64,000 nt of DNA from Sinisalibacter lacisalsi (GCF_014640115.1 NZ_BMGI01000005.1:307977-371976); one strand, 5' to 3'. Shown: positions 24,983 through 35,012, counted from the stretch's first letter. Notes: a model not told the origin generated them from the letters alone. Numbers and translations are program-made.

Positions 24983-27752
24983 TCCCCGGCCAGATACAGC
25001 CGCCACGACGCCCGACCATCTGATCTGCCCCGCCGTCGAGATCTTCGACCGCGGGGCGATCATGGCGGCAATCCGGGACGGCGCCGCCGACAGCGACGCC
25101 GCCGGGCTGCGCGCGCGCACCGTCGGCCTGCTGCGCGAGGCGCTCGACAGCGGCAGCGCGGCGATCGCGGCGGCCCTCGCCGAGCGGCCCTTCGACGCGC
25201 ACCCGGCAGTCCGCGCCCAGGCCTGGCTCACCGATTGCGTGGTGCAGACGGTGTTCGACGTGGCCACCCGGCACCTGCATCCGCTCAACAGCCCGACCTC
25301 GGGCGAACGGCTCGCGCTGCTGGCCGTCGGCGGCTATGGCCGGTTCGAGATGGCGCCGCATTCCGACGTCGACCTGCTGTTCCTCACGCCCTACAAGATC
25401 ACCCCCTGGGCCGAGAGCGTGATCGAAAGCATGCTCTACATGTTGTGGGATCTGCGGCTCAAGGTCGGCCATTCGGCGCGCACCGTGAAAGACTGCCTGC
25501 GCCTTGGCAGGGACGACATCACCATCCGCACCGCCCTGCTCGAACATCGCTACATCTGCGGTGACGCGGCGCTGGCCAAAGAGCTCGGCGAGCGGCTGTG
25601 GTCGGAGCTGTTTCGCGGCACCGAGGCCGAGTTCATCGAGGCCAAGCTGGCCGAGCGCGAGACCCGGCACCAGAAGCAGGGCGGCCAGCGCTACGTCGTC
25701 GAACCGAACGTGAAGGAGGGCAAGGGCGGCCTGCGCGATCTGCAAACGCTGTTCTGGGTGGCGAAATACGTCCACCAGGTCAGCCGGATTGCCGATTTCA
25801 AGCCGCTCGGCGTGTTCACCGAGGAGGAATACGCCACCTTCGAGGATGCGGACGAATTCCTCTGGGCGGTGCGCTGCCACCTGCACCTGATCACCGACCG
25901 CGCGATGGACCAGCTCACCTTCGACCTGCAGGTCGAAGTGGCGGCGCGGATGGGCTACGAAGACAAGGGCGGGCGGCGCGCGGTCGAGCATTTCATGCAG
26001 GATTACTTTCGCCATGCCACCGCGGTGGGCGAGCTGACCCGCATCCTGCTCACCTCGCTGGAGGCGAGCCACGTCAAGCGCGAGCCGCTGTTGCAGGGCT
26101 TCATCAAGCGCCGCAAGAAGGTGCGCCCGCCCTTCACCATGCGGCAGGGCCGGCTGACGATGACCACGCCGGAGGATTTTCTCGCCGACAAGGTCAACCT
26201 GTTGCGGATCTTCCAGGAGGCGCTGCGCACCGGGCTGCTCATCCACCCCGACGCCATGCGCCTGATCACCGCCAACCTCGACCAGATCGACGACGAGATG
26301 CGCGCCGACAAGACCGCGGTGCGGATCTTCCTCGATCTCCTGCTCAAGCACGGCAACCCGGAGCGGGCGCTGCGGCGGATGAACGAGCTTGGCGTGCTGG
26401 CCGCCTTCATTCCCGAGTTCCAGCCGATCGTGGCGATGATGCAGTTCAACATGTATCACAGCTACACCGTCGACGAGCACACCATCCAGGTGATCTCGGC
26501 GCTGGCCGAGATCGAACGCGGCGAACGGCTCGAGGAACTGCCGGTGGCCAGCCGCATCCTCACCGAGGGCGTGAACCGCAAGGTGCTTTACGTCGCGCTG
26601 TTCTGCCACGATCTCGGCAAGGGCCGCGAAGAGGATCATTCGATCCTCGGCGCCCGCCTCGCCCGGGGGCTGGCCCCCCGGCTGGGGCTGACCAAGGCCG
26701 AGACCAAGACGGTGGAATGGCTGGTGCGCTACCACCTGCTGATGTCGGACGTGGCGCAGAAGCGCGACCTGTCGGACCCGCGCACGGTGCGCGGCTTCGC
26801 CAAGGCGGTGGGGTCCAAGGAGCGGCTCGACCTGCTGCTGGTGCTCACCGTCTGCGATATTCGCGGCGTCGGCCCCGGGGTGTGGAACAACTGGAAAGCG
26901 ATGCTGCTGCGCGAACTCTACAAGCAGACCGCCTTCGCGCTCGAAGAAGGGATCGAAACGATCTCGACCGGCGCCCGCGCCAAGGAGGCCCGCAAGGCCC
27001 TGCGCGAGGCGCTGCCGGACTGGGACGGAAAAACCCTGCGCACCGAGAGCCTGCGCCATTACGATCCCTACTGGCAGGGGCTTTCGACCGCCGAGCACAT
27101 CGTTTTCGCGCGGCTCCTGCGCGGCATCACCCCCGACGAGATCCGCATCGACCTGACCCAGGACCATGACCGCGACGCTACTCGCGCCGCCTTCGCGCTG
27201 GCCGACCATCCGGGCATCTTCTCGCGCCTCGCCGGGGCGCTGGCGCTCGTCGGTGCCAACGTGGTCGACGCCCGCACCTACACTTCGAAAGACGGCTGGG
27301 CCACGCCGGTGTTCTGGGTCCAGGATCATGAAGGCAAACCCTTCGAGGAAACCCGGCTCGCCCGGCTCGAAGACATGATTCACAAAACCCTGCGCGGCGA
27401 GGTCGTGGCGCGCGAGGCGATGCGTGACCGCGACAAGCTGAAGAAGCGCGAACGCGCCTTCCGCGTGCCCACCAACATCACCTTCGACAACGAGGGTTCG
27501 GAGATCTACACGATCATTGAGGTCGACACCCGCGACCGCCCCGGCCTGCTCTACGACCTCACCCGCACCATGGCCGACGCCAACGTCTATATTGCCTCCG
27601 CGGTGATCGCGACTTATGGCGAACAGGTGGTCGATACGTTCTATGTGAAAGACATGTTCGGGCTGAAGTTCCATAACGAGGCGAAGCGGAAAGCGTTGGA
27701 AAAGAAGCTGCGTGAAGCGATCGAAAAGGGCGCGGAAAGGGCCACCGCCTGA
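24963..27752 (+). CDS. glnD: bifunctional PII uridylyltransferase / uridylyl-removing enzyme
   Basis: This 929-residue nitrogen sensor modifies PII proteins according to glutamine. The nucleotidyltransferase motif GGYGRFEM with SDVDLL is near 123-135, the uridylyl-removing HD domain has HDLGKGREEDHS near 550, and two ACT domains cover about 735-929. The longest start is TTG at 24963, inside the lipoprotein gene; GTG two codons later and ATG at 25062 are alternatives, so the first 33 residues are uncertain. It overlaps murJ by one base (TGATG). Confidence 0.96.
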   Translation: MPVPDPDPRPDTAATTPDHLICPAVEIFDRGAIMAAIRDGAADSDAAGLRARTVGLLREALDSGSAAIAAALAERPFDAHPAVRAQAWLTDCVVQTVFDVATRHLHPLNSPTSGERLALLAVGGYGRFEMAPHSDVDLLFLTPYKITPWAESVIESMLYMLWDLRLKVGHSARTVKDCLRLGRDDITIRTALLEHRYICGDAALAKELGERLWSELFRGTEAEFIEAKLAERETRHQKQGGQRYVVEPNVKEGKGGLRDLQTLFWVAKYVHQVSRIADFKPLGVFTEEEYATFEDADEFLWAVRCHLHLITDRAMDQLTFDLQVEVAARMGYEDKGGRRAVEHFMQDYFRHATAVGELTRILLTSLEASHVKREPLLQGFIKRRKKVRPPFTMRQGRLTMTTPEDFLADKVNLLRIFQEALRTGLLIHPDAMRLITANLDQIDDEMRADKTAVRIFLDLLLKHGNPERALRRMNELGVLAAFIPEFQPIVAMMQFNMYHSYTVDEHTIQVISALAEIERGERLEELPVASRILTEGVNRKVLYVALFCHDLGKGREEDHSILGARLARGLAPRLGLTKAETKTVEWLVRYHLLMSDVAQKRDLSDPRTVRGFAKAVGSKERLDLLLVLTVCDIRGVGPGVWNNWKAMLLRELYKQTAFALEEGIETISTGARAKEARKALREALPDWDGKTLRTESLRHYDPYWQGLSTAEHIVFARLLRGITPDEIRIDLTQDHDRDATRAAFALADHPGIFSRLAGALALVGANVVDARTYTSKDGWATPVFWVQDHEGKPFEETRLARLEDMIHKTLRGEVVAREAMRDRDKLKKRERAFRVPTNITFDNEGSEIYTIIEVDTRDRPGLLYDLTRTMADANVYIASAVIATYGEQVVDTFYVKDMFGLKFHNEAKRKALEKKLREAIEKGAERATA

Positions 27753-29293
27753 TGGCAGGCATCCGCCTCGTGCGCGGTTTTTTCACCGTCGGGGCCTGGA
27801 CCATGGCCAGCCGCGTGCTGGGCTTCGTGCGCGACGTGGTGATCGCCGCCGCCCTCGGCGCCGGGCCGGTGGCCGAGGCCTTCGTGGTGGCCTTCTCGCT
27901 GCCCAACATGTTCCGCCGCTTCTTCGCCGAAGGCGCCTTCAACATGGCCTTTGTGCCGATGTTCGCGAAACGGGTCGAGGCCGGGCACGGCGCGCATGAG
28001 TTCGCCCGCGACGCGCTCACCGGGCTCGCCTCCATCGTCATCCTGTTCACGCTCGCAGCACAGGTGTTCATGCCGGCACTGGTGCTGGCGATGGCCTCGG
28101 GCTTTCTCGGCGACGAACGCTTCGACCTCGCGGTGCTCTATGGCCGCATCGCCTTTCCCTACATCCTGTTCATCTCGCTGGCGGCGCTGCTCTCCGGCGT
28201 GCTCAACGCCACCGGGCGCTTCACCGCCGCCGCCGCCGCGCCGGTGCTGCTCAACGTGATCTTCATCGCCGCCCTCAGCCTCGGGGCCTGGGCGGGGTGG
28301 GACATGGGGCTGACGCTGGTCTGGGCGGTGCCCGTCGCGGGGGTGGCGCAGCTGGCGCTGCTCTGGGTGGCTGCCGCCCGGGCGGGGTTCCGCCTCGTTC
28401 CCCGCCGCCCACGCATGACGCCCGAGCTCAAGCGGCTCGCGATCATCGCCGCCCCGGCCGCGCTGGCCGGCGGGGTGGTGCAGGTCAACCTGCTGATCGG
28501 GCGGCAGGTGGCCAGCTTCTTCGACGGCGCGATCGCCTGGCTCAACTACGCCGACCGGCTCTACCAGTTGCCGCTCGGCGTCGTCGGCATCGCCATCGGC
28601 GTGGTGCTGCTGCCCGACCTCGCGCGCAAGCTCTCGGCCGACGACAGCGTGGGCGGGCGGCATTCTCTGAGCCGGGCGGGCGAGATGGCGCTCGCGCTCA
28701 CGGTTCCGGCGGCGGTGGCGCTCCTGGTGATCCCGATGCCGCTGGTGCAGGTGCTGTTCGAGCGCGGCGCCTTCACCGCCGACGATACCGCCGCCACCGC
28801 CGTGGCGGTGCAGATCTACGGCCTCGGCCTGCCCGCCTTCGTGCTTCAGAAGGTGCTGCAGCCGGTCTATTTCGCGCGCGAGAACACCCGCACGCCGTTC
28901 TATTTCGCGCTGGTCTCGCTGGTGGTGAACGCCGTTCTGGCGATCGGCCTCGCCCCGGTGATCGGCTACACCGCCGCCGCCATCGGCACCACGTTCGCGG
29001 CCTGGGCGATGGTCGCGCTGCTCTGGATCGGCAGCTGGCGGATGGGCGAGGTGGCGCGTTTCGACCAGCGGTTCTGGGGGCGGCTCTGGCGGATCGGGCT
29101 GGCCTCCTGGGCAATGGGCGGCGTGCTCTGGCTGCTCACCCTGCCGCTGCACGCGCTGCTCGGGGTGCCGGGGCTCGACGCGCTCGCGCTGGTCATCCTC
29201 GTCGTGGCCGGGATCGCGAGTTATTTCGCCATCGGCCACCTGATCCACGCCTTCAGGATGTCGGATTTCCGCTCGGCGCTGCGGCGCGATTGA
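27752..29293 (+). CDS. murJ: lipid II flippase MurJ
   Basis: This 513-residue polytopic inner-membrane protein of the MVF family flips lipid-linked peptidoglycan precursors. About 14 hydrophobic segments are visible. The opening RGFFTVGAWTMASRVLGF, the SLPNMFRRFFAEGAFN segment and the RGAFTADDT motif are typical. Coupling to glnD through TGATG is conserved in the group. It ends three bases before the convergent rhomboid-like gene, leaving no room for a terminator. Confidence 0.96.
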   Translation: MAGIRLVRGFFTVGAWTMASRVLGFVRDVVIAAALGAGPVAEAFVVAFSLPNMFRRFFAEGAFNMAFVPMFAKRVEAGHGAHEFARDALTGLASIVILFTLAAQVFMPALVLAMASGFLGDERFDLAVLYGRIAFPYILFISLAALLSGVLNATGRFTAAAAAPVLLNVIFIAALSLGAWAGWDMGLTLVWAVPVAGVAQLALLWVAAARAGFRLVPRRPRMTPELKRLAIIAAPAALAGGVVQVNLLIGRQVASFFDGAIAWLNYADRLYQLPLGVVGIAIGVVLLPDLARKLSADDSVGGRHSLSRAGEMALALTVPAAVALLVIPMPLVQVLFERGAFTADDTAATAVAVQIYGLGLPAFVLQKVLQPVYFARENTRTPFYFALVSLVVNAVLAIGLAPVIGYTAAAIGTTFAAWAMVALLWIGSWRMGEVARFDQRFWGRLWRIGLASWAMGGVLWLLTLPLHALLGVPGLDALALVILVVAGIASYFAIGHLIHAFRMSDFRSALRRD

Positions 29294-29296
29294 TCC

Positions 29297-30004
29297 TCAC
29301 CGTTGCCGCACCTTGCGCAGGATCGCCTGCCAGCCGCCGGGGCTGACCACAAATGCAAGGCCGAAGCCGCCGGTGAACCCGGCAAGATCGGCCACCCAAT
29401 CGAACCGCGCGCCGTAGAGCAGGCCGAAGATCAACTGGATCCCCATCAGGAAGGCGATCAGCGTGAAGGCCTGCAGCCCCGTCGCCCGCCCCGCCAGCCC
29501 GGCCCACAGGATGAAGGTGAACGCCCCGATCAGCCCGTAGGCGCCGGGGTAGCCGCCGAACAACATTACCCGGGTCTCCCACGCCATGCCATAGGCCAGC
29601 GCGCCGAGGAACGACGCGCCGAAGAAGATCACCAGAACCGCCCAATCGGCCAGAACCTCGCCCACGAGCTTTCCCATGGCGAGCAAAAAGACGAGCACGA
29701 ACAGCGCATGGGTGAAGGTGCCATGGATGAACGGATAGGTGACGAAGCGCAGCACGTGATCCCAGCGGATCAGGCGGTTGTCGACCATCCACGACCAGAG
29801 CGGCTCGTAGAAGCCGAAGCGCTCGATCGCCTGCAACCGCCAGCCGCTGCCCGCCGGCCCGCCGATCAGGCCCGCCCCCGCCGCCGTGAGCACCATTTCG
29901 ATGCCGAAGATCGCGAGCGCCAGCAGGATCACGCTCCGCGGCAAGGGGTTCACCGGCGGGGCGTTGTGGTCTTGCTCGTCGGGATGTGGGAACAGGGGTT
30001 TCAT
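29297..30004 (-). CDS. rhomboid-fold membrane protein lacking catalytic Ser and His
   Basis: This 235-residue membrane protein has about six hydrophobic segments and rhomboid-like landmarks: RFVTYPFIHGTFTHA at 86-100 and GLIGAF at 157-162. In active rhomboids the serine lies in a GxSG motif shortly before the latter. Here that stretch is G150-G151-Y152-P153, so the serine position is tyrosine. The usual AHxxG histidine is D206 in VADLAGF. It is therefore expected to be a pseudoprotease. The ATG at 30004 gives a cytoplasmic N-terminus of about 22 residues. It is divergent from trpS, with a 72-base gap. Confidence 0.82.
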   Translation of the reverse strand: MKPLFPHPDEQDHNAPPVNPLPRSVILLALAIFGIEMVLTAAGAGLIGGPAGSGWRLQAIERFGFYEPLWSWMVDNRLIRWDHVLRFVTYPFIHGTFTHALFVLVFLLAMGKLVGEVLADWAVLVIFFGASFLGALAYGMAWETRVMLFGGYPGAYGLIGAFTFILWAGLAGRATGLQAFTLIAFLMGIQLIFGLLYGARFDWVADLAGFTGGFGLAFVVSPGGWQAILRKVRQR

Positions 30005-30076
30005 GGGCGCTTCCTTGACGCTGGGCCAAGGCATGGGTAAGCGAGCCGGGCAGATAAATCCAGACGGAGTTCGAAT

Positions 30077-31102
30077 ATGTCGGACAGCGCCTTCACCCCC
30101 CGCGTCTTTTCCGGGATCAAGCCCTCGGGTGGGCTGACCCTCGGCAATTATCTCGGCGCGATCAAGCGTTGGGTCGACATGCAGGGACCCGACTTCGAAA
30201 CGATCTATTGCGTGGTCGACCTGCACGCGATCACCGTCTGGCAGGATCCGGCCGACCTCAAGCGCTCCACCCATGAAGTCGCCGCCGCGCTGCTCGCCTC
30301 GGGGATCGACCCGGAAAAATCGGTGCTGTTCAACCAGAGCCAGGTGCCCGGCCATGCCGAGCTCGGCTGGCTGTTCAACTGCGTCGCGCGGGTGGGCTGG
30401 ATGAACCGGATGACCCAGTTCAAGGACAAGGCGGGCAAGAACACCGAGAAGGTATCGCTCGGGCTCTATGCCTATCCGTCGCTGATGGCCGCCGACATCC
30501 TGCTCTACCATGCCACCCACGTGCCGGTCGGCGAGGACCAGAAGCAGCACGTGGAGCTGACGCGCGACATCGCGGCGAAGTTCAACCACGATTACGGCGT
30601 CGAGTTCTTCCCGGTCACCACGCCGGTGATCGAGGGGCCGGCGATGCGGGTGATGAACCTGCGCGACGGCTCGAAGAAGATGTCGAAGTCCGGCGAGTCG
30701 GACATGGAGCGGATCAACATGCTCGACGACGCCGACACGATCGCGAAGAAGTTCAAGAAGGCGCGGACCGACCCCGAGGGCCTGCCCTCGGATGTTGCCG
30801 GGCTGAAGGATCGGCCCGAGGCGCGCAACCTCGTGGATATCTACGCCGGGCTTGCCGACACCACCGCCGAAGCGGTGCTGGGCGACTTCGGCGGCGCAGG
30901 CTGGGGCACCTTCAAGCCGGCGCTGGCCGAGCTTGCGGTGGAGAAGCTCGCGCCGATCTCGGACGAGATGAAACGCCTGCTCGACGCGCCCGACGAGATC
31001 GACGCCCTGCTGGCGAAGGGGGCCGAGAAGGCGGAAGCCATCGCCGAGCCGATTCTCGAGCGCACCTTCGAGATCATGGGCTTCGTCCGCTCGCGGCGCT
31101 AG
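30077..31102 (+). CDS. trpS: tryptophanyl-tRNA synthetase
   Basis: This 341-residue class I synthetase has the [16 protein letters not shown] signature (HIGH equivalent) at about 14-29 and KKMSKS near 200. Length and order are typical of bacterial TrpRS. It is followed by a strong intrinsic terminator at 31285-31322. Confidence 0.97.
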   Translation: MSDSAFTPRVFSGIKPSGGLTLGNYLGAIKRWVDMQGPDFETIYCVVDLHAITVWQDPADLKRSTHEVAAALLASGIDPEKSVLFNQSQVPGHAELGWLFNCVARVGWMNRMTQFKDKAGKNTEKVSLGLYAYPSLMAADILLYHATHVPVGEDQKQHVELTRDIAAKFNHDYGVEFFPVTTPVIEGPAMRVMNLRDGSKKMSKSGESDMERINMLDDADTIAKKFKKARTDPEGLPSDVAGLKDRPEARNLVDIYAGLADTTAEAVLGDFGGAGWGTFKPALAELAVEKLAPISDEMKRLLDAPDEIDALLAKGAEKAEAIAEPILERTFEIMGFVRSRR

Positions 31103-31284
31103 CGGGCGGCCGCCCCGTGCGCGGCGCAAGCCATTGGAATCGCGCCTGTCAGCCGTCCTGCGCCCCGGTGCGCGGCGCCTGTCACATTGCGGAATCATTC
31201 CTCCGTTATCCCGGTGTGTGACGCCGCGCCAGTTTCCCCGGCCCGGCAGTCCCGCGCGGCCCTACCCTACCCGCTTCGCGCGTT

Positions 31285-31322
31285 CGCGCCCCCGGCCTCA
31301 TACCACCGGGGGCGCGCTTTTT
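31285..31322 (+). terminator. Rho-independent terminator of trpS
   Basis: An 11-base perfect stem (31285-31295 pairing with 31306-31316) with a 10-base loop is followed by C and TTTTT at 31318-31322. It is the clearest intrinsic terminator in the window and separates trpS from the aminotransferase gene. Confidence 0.85.
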
Positions 31323-31383
31323 AGCCGCTGGACCTTCCCCCGAACCGCCCCTAGTGTCGCCGCGCAGACGACAGGAGGACATG

Positions 31384-32259
31384 ATGGCGACGGGCACGAA
31401 TCTGCGCACCTGGTTCGAAGGGCGCTGGCACGAGGGCGATGTGATGGTGATGCGGGCGGCCGACCACGGCAGCTGGCTCGGCACCACGGTGTTTGATGGC
31501 GCGCGCTATTTCGAGGGTATCGCGCCAGATCTCGCCGCCCACCTCGATCGGGTCAACCGCTCGGCGGAGGCGCTGATGATCACCCCCTCGGTGAGCACCG
31601 AGGAGATGCTGGAGATCGTCTGGGAGGGGCTGAAGCTCTATCCCGAAGGCACGCCGGTCTATATTCGTCCGATGTACTGGGCGATCGAGGGCGGTGACCT
31701 GGGCATCGTGCCCAAGCCCGGCGCCACCGGCTTCACCGTCAGCCTCGAGGAAATCCCGATGGCCGCGCCCGAAGCTGCCACCACGCTCACCACCACCCGC
31801 TTCCGCCGCCCGGTGATGGAGGATGCGGTGGTCAACGCCAAGGCCGGCTGCCTCTATCCCAACAACGCGCGGATGCTCGCCGAGGCACGTTCCAAGGGCT
31901 ACGGCAACGCGCTGGTGGCCGACGCGCTCGGCAATGTCGCCGAAACCGCCTCGGCCAACGTGTTCATGGTGCGCGACGGCGAGGTGTTCACCCCGATCGC
32001 CAACGGCACCTTCCTCGCCGGCATCACCCGCGCGCGCCATATCGCCAACTTCCGGGCCGATGGCGTGAAGGTGCACGAGGCCGTGCTCTCCTTCGACGAT
32101 TTCCACGCCGCCGACGAAGTCTTCCTTTCCGGCAACCTCAACAAGGTCACGCCGGTGACGGAATTCGACGGCACCCACTACCAGGTCGGTCCGATGACCA
32201 AACGCGCCCGCTCGCTCTACTGGGACTGGGCGCATTCTGACGCAGCCAAGGGCGCTTGA
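31384..32259 (+). CDS. ilvE: branched-chain amino acid aminotransferase (class IV)
   Basis: This 291-residue PLP enzyme of fold type IV transfers the amino group between glutamate and branched-chain keto acids. TVFDGARYFEG near the start, the NAKAGCLYPNNARM segment that holds the likely PLP lysine, and the ETASANVFMV motif are characteristic. ATG at 31381 and 31384 are adjacent; the second is better spaced from AGGAGG. It lies 61 bases after the trpS terminator, so it has its own promoter. D-amino-acid transaminases share the fold, but the overall pattern favours IlvE. Confidence 0.88.
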   Translation: MATGTNLRTWFEGRWHEGDVMVMRAADHGSWLGTTVFDGARYFEGIAPDLAAHLDRVNRSAEALMITPSVSTEEMLEIVWEGLKLYPEGTPVYIRPMYWAIEGGDLGIVPKPGATGFTVSLEEIPMAAPEAATTLTTTRFRRPVMEDAVVNAKAGCLYPNNARMLAEARSKGYGNALVADALGNVAETASANVFMVRDGEVFTPIANGTFLAGITRARHIANFRADGVKVHEAVLSFDDFHAADEVFLSGNLNKVTPVTEFDGTHYQVGPMTKRARSLYWDWAHSDAAKGA

Positions 32260-32310
32260 TCCGCAGCCAGCCCTCCTCCATGTTGAGGCCAACACTTGGG
32301 AGACACAGGA

Positions 32311-32766
32311 ATGCGCAAATTTCTCGTCGTTCTGGACGACAGCAAGGAATGCCTCAACGCCATGAGGTTCGCCGCCATGCGCGCGCAGCACACCGGCGGT
32401 GAGGTCGAAATCCTCTCGGTGATTCCACCGGACGAGTTCAATCACTGGATCGGCGTGGGCACGTTGATGCGCGAAGAAGCGAAAGAGCGTATCCACGCCC
32501 ACTTCGAGGTTTTCGCAAAGTGGATGCGTGACAAGCACGACATCGACCCGCGCCTCGTGATCCGCGAAGGCAACGTGGTTGAGGAAATCCTCAATCGCGT
32601 GCAGCAATCGGGCGAGATCGGCGTGCTGGTGCTCGGCGCGGCCTCGGGCCGCGGCGGGCCGGGTCCGATCATCAGCCAGCTGATGCGCGAGTCGGGCACC
32701 CTGCCGGTTCCGATGACCATCGTTCCGGGCGAAATGTCGAAGGAACGTCTCGAGGCGATCACCTGA
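32311..32766 (+). CDS. universal stress protein (UspA family)
   Basis: This 151-residue single-domain protein starts MRKFLVVLDDSKECLNAMRFA and has the ATP-binding-type LGAASGRGGPGP loop near 109-120 and a typical final strand VPMTIVPG. The ATG at 32311 has an AGGA just upstream. Family members act in stress survival, often as ATP-binding dimers. It is 51 bases downstream of ilvE and may be co-transcribed. Confidence 0.9.
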   Translation: MRKFLVVLDDSKECLNAMRFAAMRAQHTGGEVEILSVIPPDEFNHWIGVGTLMREEAKERIHAHFEVFAKWMRDKHDIDPRLVIREGNVVEEILNRVQQSGEIGVLVLGAASGRGGPGPIISQLMRESGTLPVPMTIVPGEMSKERLEAIT

Positions 32767-32781
32767 GCCGGGGGCGCGGCG

Positions 32782-33714
32782 TCAGTCGCGCCCGGCACCA
32801 TTCCGCCGAGGTGGCAGCGGCTGCGGCACCGAGGTGCCCGGCGCCGCCCGCACCCGGCGCCGTTCGCGCAGCGCCATCGCGTTCGACACCGCCAGCGCCC
32901 CGAGCACCAGCGCGCCGCCGACCAGCGCCCAGCGGCCGGGGTTTTCCGCCAGCACCACCCAGGCGAGGAGCGGCGCAAGCACGCTCTCGACGAGTATCAG
33001 GAGCGCCACCTCCGCCGACGGCAGGTAGCGCGGGCCGAGCGAGATGAAGGCGGTGGCGCCGGCGATGAAGACCCCGCCGTGCAGCGCGATCCAGATCCAG
33101 TCGCCATCGGGCACCGACATCGGTTCGGCGAAGGGAAAGAGCACGATGGCGGCGCCGAAATAGCCGATCGGGATCGCCGGCACCATCGAGCTGGCCTTGA
33201 GCTTGCGCGCGGTGGTGAGCGCGACGGCGAACACCACCGCCACCGTCAGCGCCACGAGGTCGCCCGCCAGCGAGGCATGCGCGGTCTCGCCCGAGCCGAA
33301 GGCGATGATGCCGATGCCGAAAACCACCGTCGCGATGGTGATTGCCGTGCGCCGGCTGAGCCCTTCACCGAGGAAAATCCAGCTCAGCAGCGCGGCGAAG
33401 GCGGGCATCGCGGCGAGGATGAAGACCACGTTGGCCACCGAGGTGAGCGAGACGGCGAGCACGAAGAGAAAGCCGGTGATGCCGATCGAGACGATGTAGA
33501 GCCAGATCCCCGGGCCGAGTCGGAGGATCGCCCGAAACGCCCCCGGCCCCTGGAAAACCAGCACGCCGAGCGCGATGGTGCCGGCGGTGAGCAGCGAGCG
33601 CCAGAAGGCGATGGTGAGCGCGGAGGCGTCGATCAGGCGGACGAAGAGCGAATCCGGCACGATCAGCAGCACGCCGAGCCCGGTGATGAGGAGGCCTTTG
33701 AGATGATCCGGCAT
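32782..33714 (-). CDS. EamA/DMT-superfamily transporter
   Basis: This 310-residue inner-membrane protein has ten hydrophobic segments in two EamA repeats (VPDSLFVRLIDASALTIAFWR early; a second half ending in LAPLLAWVVLAENPGRWALVG). The start at 33714 (MPDHLKGLL) gives a normal N-terminus; the frame continues upstream as a lysine/arginine-rich stretch that is unlikely to be translated. The substrate is unknown. It is convergent with the stress protein and divergent from nfuA. Confidence 0.88.
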   Translation of the reverse strand: MPDHLKGLLITGLGVLLIVPDSLFVRLIDASALTIAFWRSLLTAGTIALGVLVFQGPGAFRAILRLGPGIWLYIVSIGITGFLFVLAVSLTSVANVVFILAAMPAFAALLSWIFLGEGLSRRTAITIATVVFGIGIIAFGSGETAHASLAGDLVALTVAVVFAVALTTARKLKASSMVPAIPIGYFGAAIVLFPFAEPMSVPDGDWIWIALHGGVFIAGATAFISLGPRYLPSAEVALLILVESVLAPLLAWVVLAENPGRWALVGGALVLGALAVSNAMALRERRRVRAAPGTSVPQPLPPRRNGAGRD

Positions 33715-33845
33715 GGCGGCGAGGAAAGCCCGGGCGCGGTCGGGATTGCAACCCTTTTTCGCCCGTTTCCGGGCGCGCCGGGGCCTCGCCTTGACATGAG
33801 AGGCCACCACCCGCATATGTATATCTGACAAAAAAGGTGCGCGAA

Positions 33846-34403
33846 ATGTTCATCCAGACCGAATCCACGCCGAACCCGGCAACATTGAAATTCCTCCCCG
33901 GTCAGGCCGTGCTCGAAGCCGGAACCGCCGATTTTCCCAATGCGGAGGCGGCGCAGAAATCGCCGCTCGCGCGGCGGGTGTTCGAAGTCGACGGTGTCAC
34001 CGCGGTATTCTTCGGCACCGACTTCGTGACCGTGACCAAAACCGACGCGGTGGCGTGGGACCATATCAAGGCCGCCGTGCTCGGCGCGATCATGGAGCAT
34101 TACCAATCCGGTGATCCGGTGGTCGAAGGCGCGGGCGGTGGCGGACACGCCATGCACGAGGGCGAGGATTCCGAACTGGTGGTCCAGATCAAGGAACTGC
34201 TCGATACCCGCGTGCGACCCGCCGTGGCGCAGGATGGTGGCGACATCACCTTCCACGGCTTCGACCGTGGCGTGGTCTACCTGCACATGCAGGGCGCCTG
34301 CGCCGGTTGCCCCTCGTCGACGCTCACGCTGAAGATGGGCATCGAGAACCTGCTCAAGCATTACCTGCCGGAAGTGACCGAGGTTCGCGCCGTCACGATC
34401 TGA
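33846..34403 (+). CDS. nfuA: NfuA-type iron-sulfur cluster scaffold/carrier
   Basis: This 185-residue protein has an N-terminal Nfu_N domain (MFIQTESTPNPATLKFLPG) and a C-terminal NifU-like domain with the cluster-binding C152-x2-C155 in GACAGCPSST. It delivers [4Fe-4S] clusters to apo-proteins. It is followed by tsaB after three bases, in an nfuA-tsaB-rimI unit that is common in Rhodobacteraceae. Clusters of BoxA or HypD could be clients; that is speculation. Confidence 0.95.
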   Translation: MFIQTESTPNPATLKFLPGQAVLEAGTADFPNAEAAQKSPLARRVFEVDGVTAVFFGTDFVTVTKTDAVAWDHIKAAVLGAIMEHYQSGDPVVEGAGGGGHAMHEGEDSELVVQIKELLDTRVRPAVAQDGGDITFHGFDRGVVYLHMQGACAGCPSSTLTLKMGIENLLKHYLPEVTEVRAVTI

Positions 34404-34406
34404 CAG

Positions 34407-35012
34407 ATGCGCACCGACCCCCGGATTATCGCCTTCGACACCTCGGCCGCGCATTGCGCGGCCGCTGTGCTGGTGGGGGACGCGATCGTCGCCGAACGCC
34501 GGGAATCGATGGCGCGCGGGCAGGCCGAGCGGCTGATGCCCTTTCTCGAAGAGGTTCTGGCCGAGGCCGGATTTGGCTGGCGCGATCTCGACGCGCTGGC
34601 GGTGGGCGTGGGCCCCGGAAACTTCACCGGCATCCGCATCGCGGTTTCCGCCGCTCGCGGGCTGGCGCTGGCGCTCGGGGTGCCGGCGTTCGGCGTGTCG
34701 ACGCTGGAGGCGCAGGCCGAGGGCATCGCCCGCCCCTGCCTCAGCCTCGTCGATGCCCGCCGGGGCATGAGCTACGCGCAGGTGCTCGGAGCGCAGGACG
34801 GCCCTCCGGTGATCGTCGATGACACCGCCGGCCTGCATCCCGACTTGCCCCGTGCGCCGATCGCCGACCCGGCGACGCTCACCCCGACGATGGCGCGAAT
34901 CGCGGCGGCACGCCTGGCCACGGGCGCAGCCCTGGCGCGCCCCGCGCCGCTCTACGTCCGCGCCGCCGACGCCGCGCCGCCGCGCGACCCGGCCCCGGTG
35001 ATCCTGCCATGA
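34407..35012 (+). CDS. tsaB: tRNA threonylcarbamoyladenosine biosynthesis protein TsaB
   Basis: This 201-residue ASKHA-fold protein is the scaffold partner of TsaD in t6A37 tRNA modification. IIAFDTSAAHCAAAV at the start, VGVGPGNFTGIRIAVSAARG and SLVDARRGMSYAQ are characteristic. It overlaps rimI by four bases. Confidence 0.95.
   Translation: MRTDPRIIAFDTSAAHCAAAVLVGDAIVAERRESMARGQAERLMPFLEEVLAEAGFGWRDLDALAVGVGPGNFTGIRIAVSAARGLALALGVPAFGVSTLEAQAEGIARPCLSLVDARRGMSYAQVLGAQDGPPVIVDDTAGLHPDLPRAPIADPATLTPTMARIAAARLATGAALARPAPLYVRAADAAPPRDPAPVILP

Noticed and set aside
31103-31284. Small RNA or repeat between trpS and its terminator
   Set aside because: A short imperfect direct repeat (GCGCCTGTCA twice) is present, but I see no promoter, and the only firm structure is the terminator itself.
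33715-33831. N-terminal extension of the EamA transporter
   Set aside because: The extra 39 codons are highly basic and lie over the nfuA promoter region; the internal ATG at 33714 gives the normal family start.
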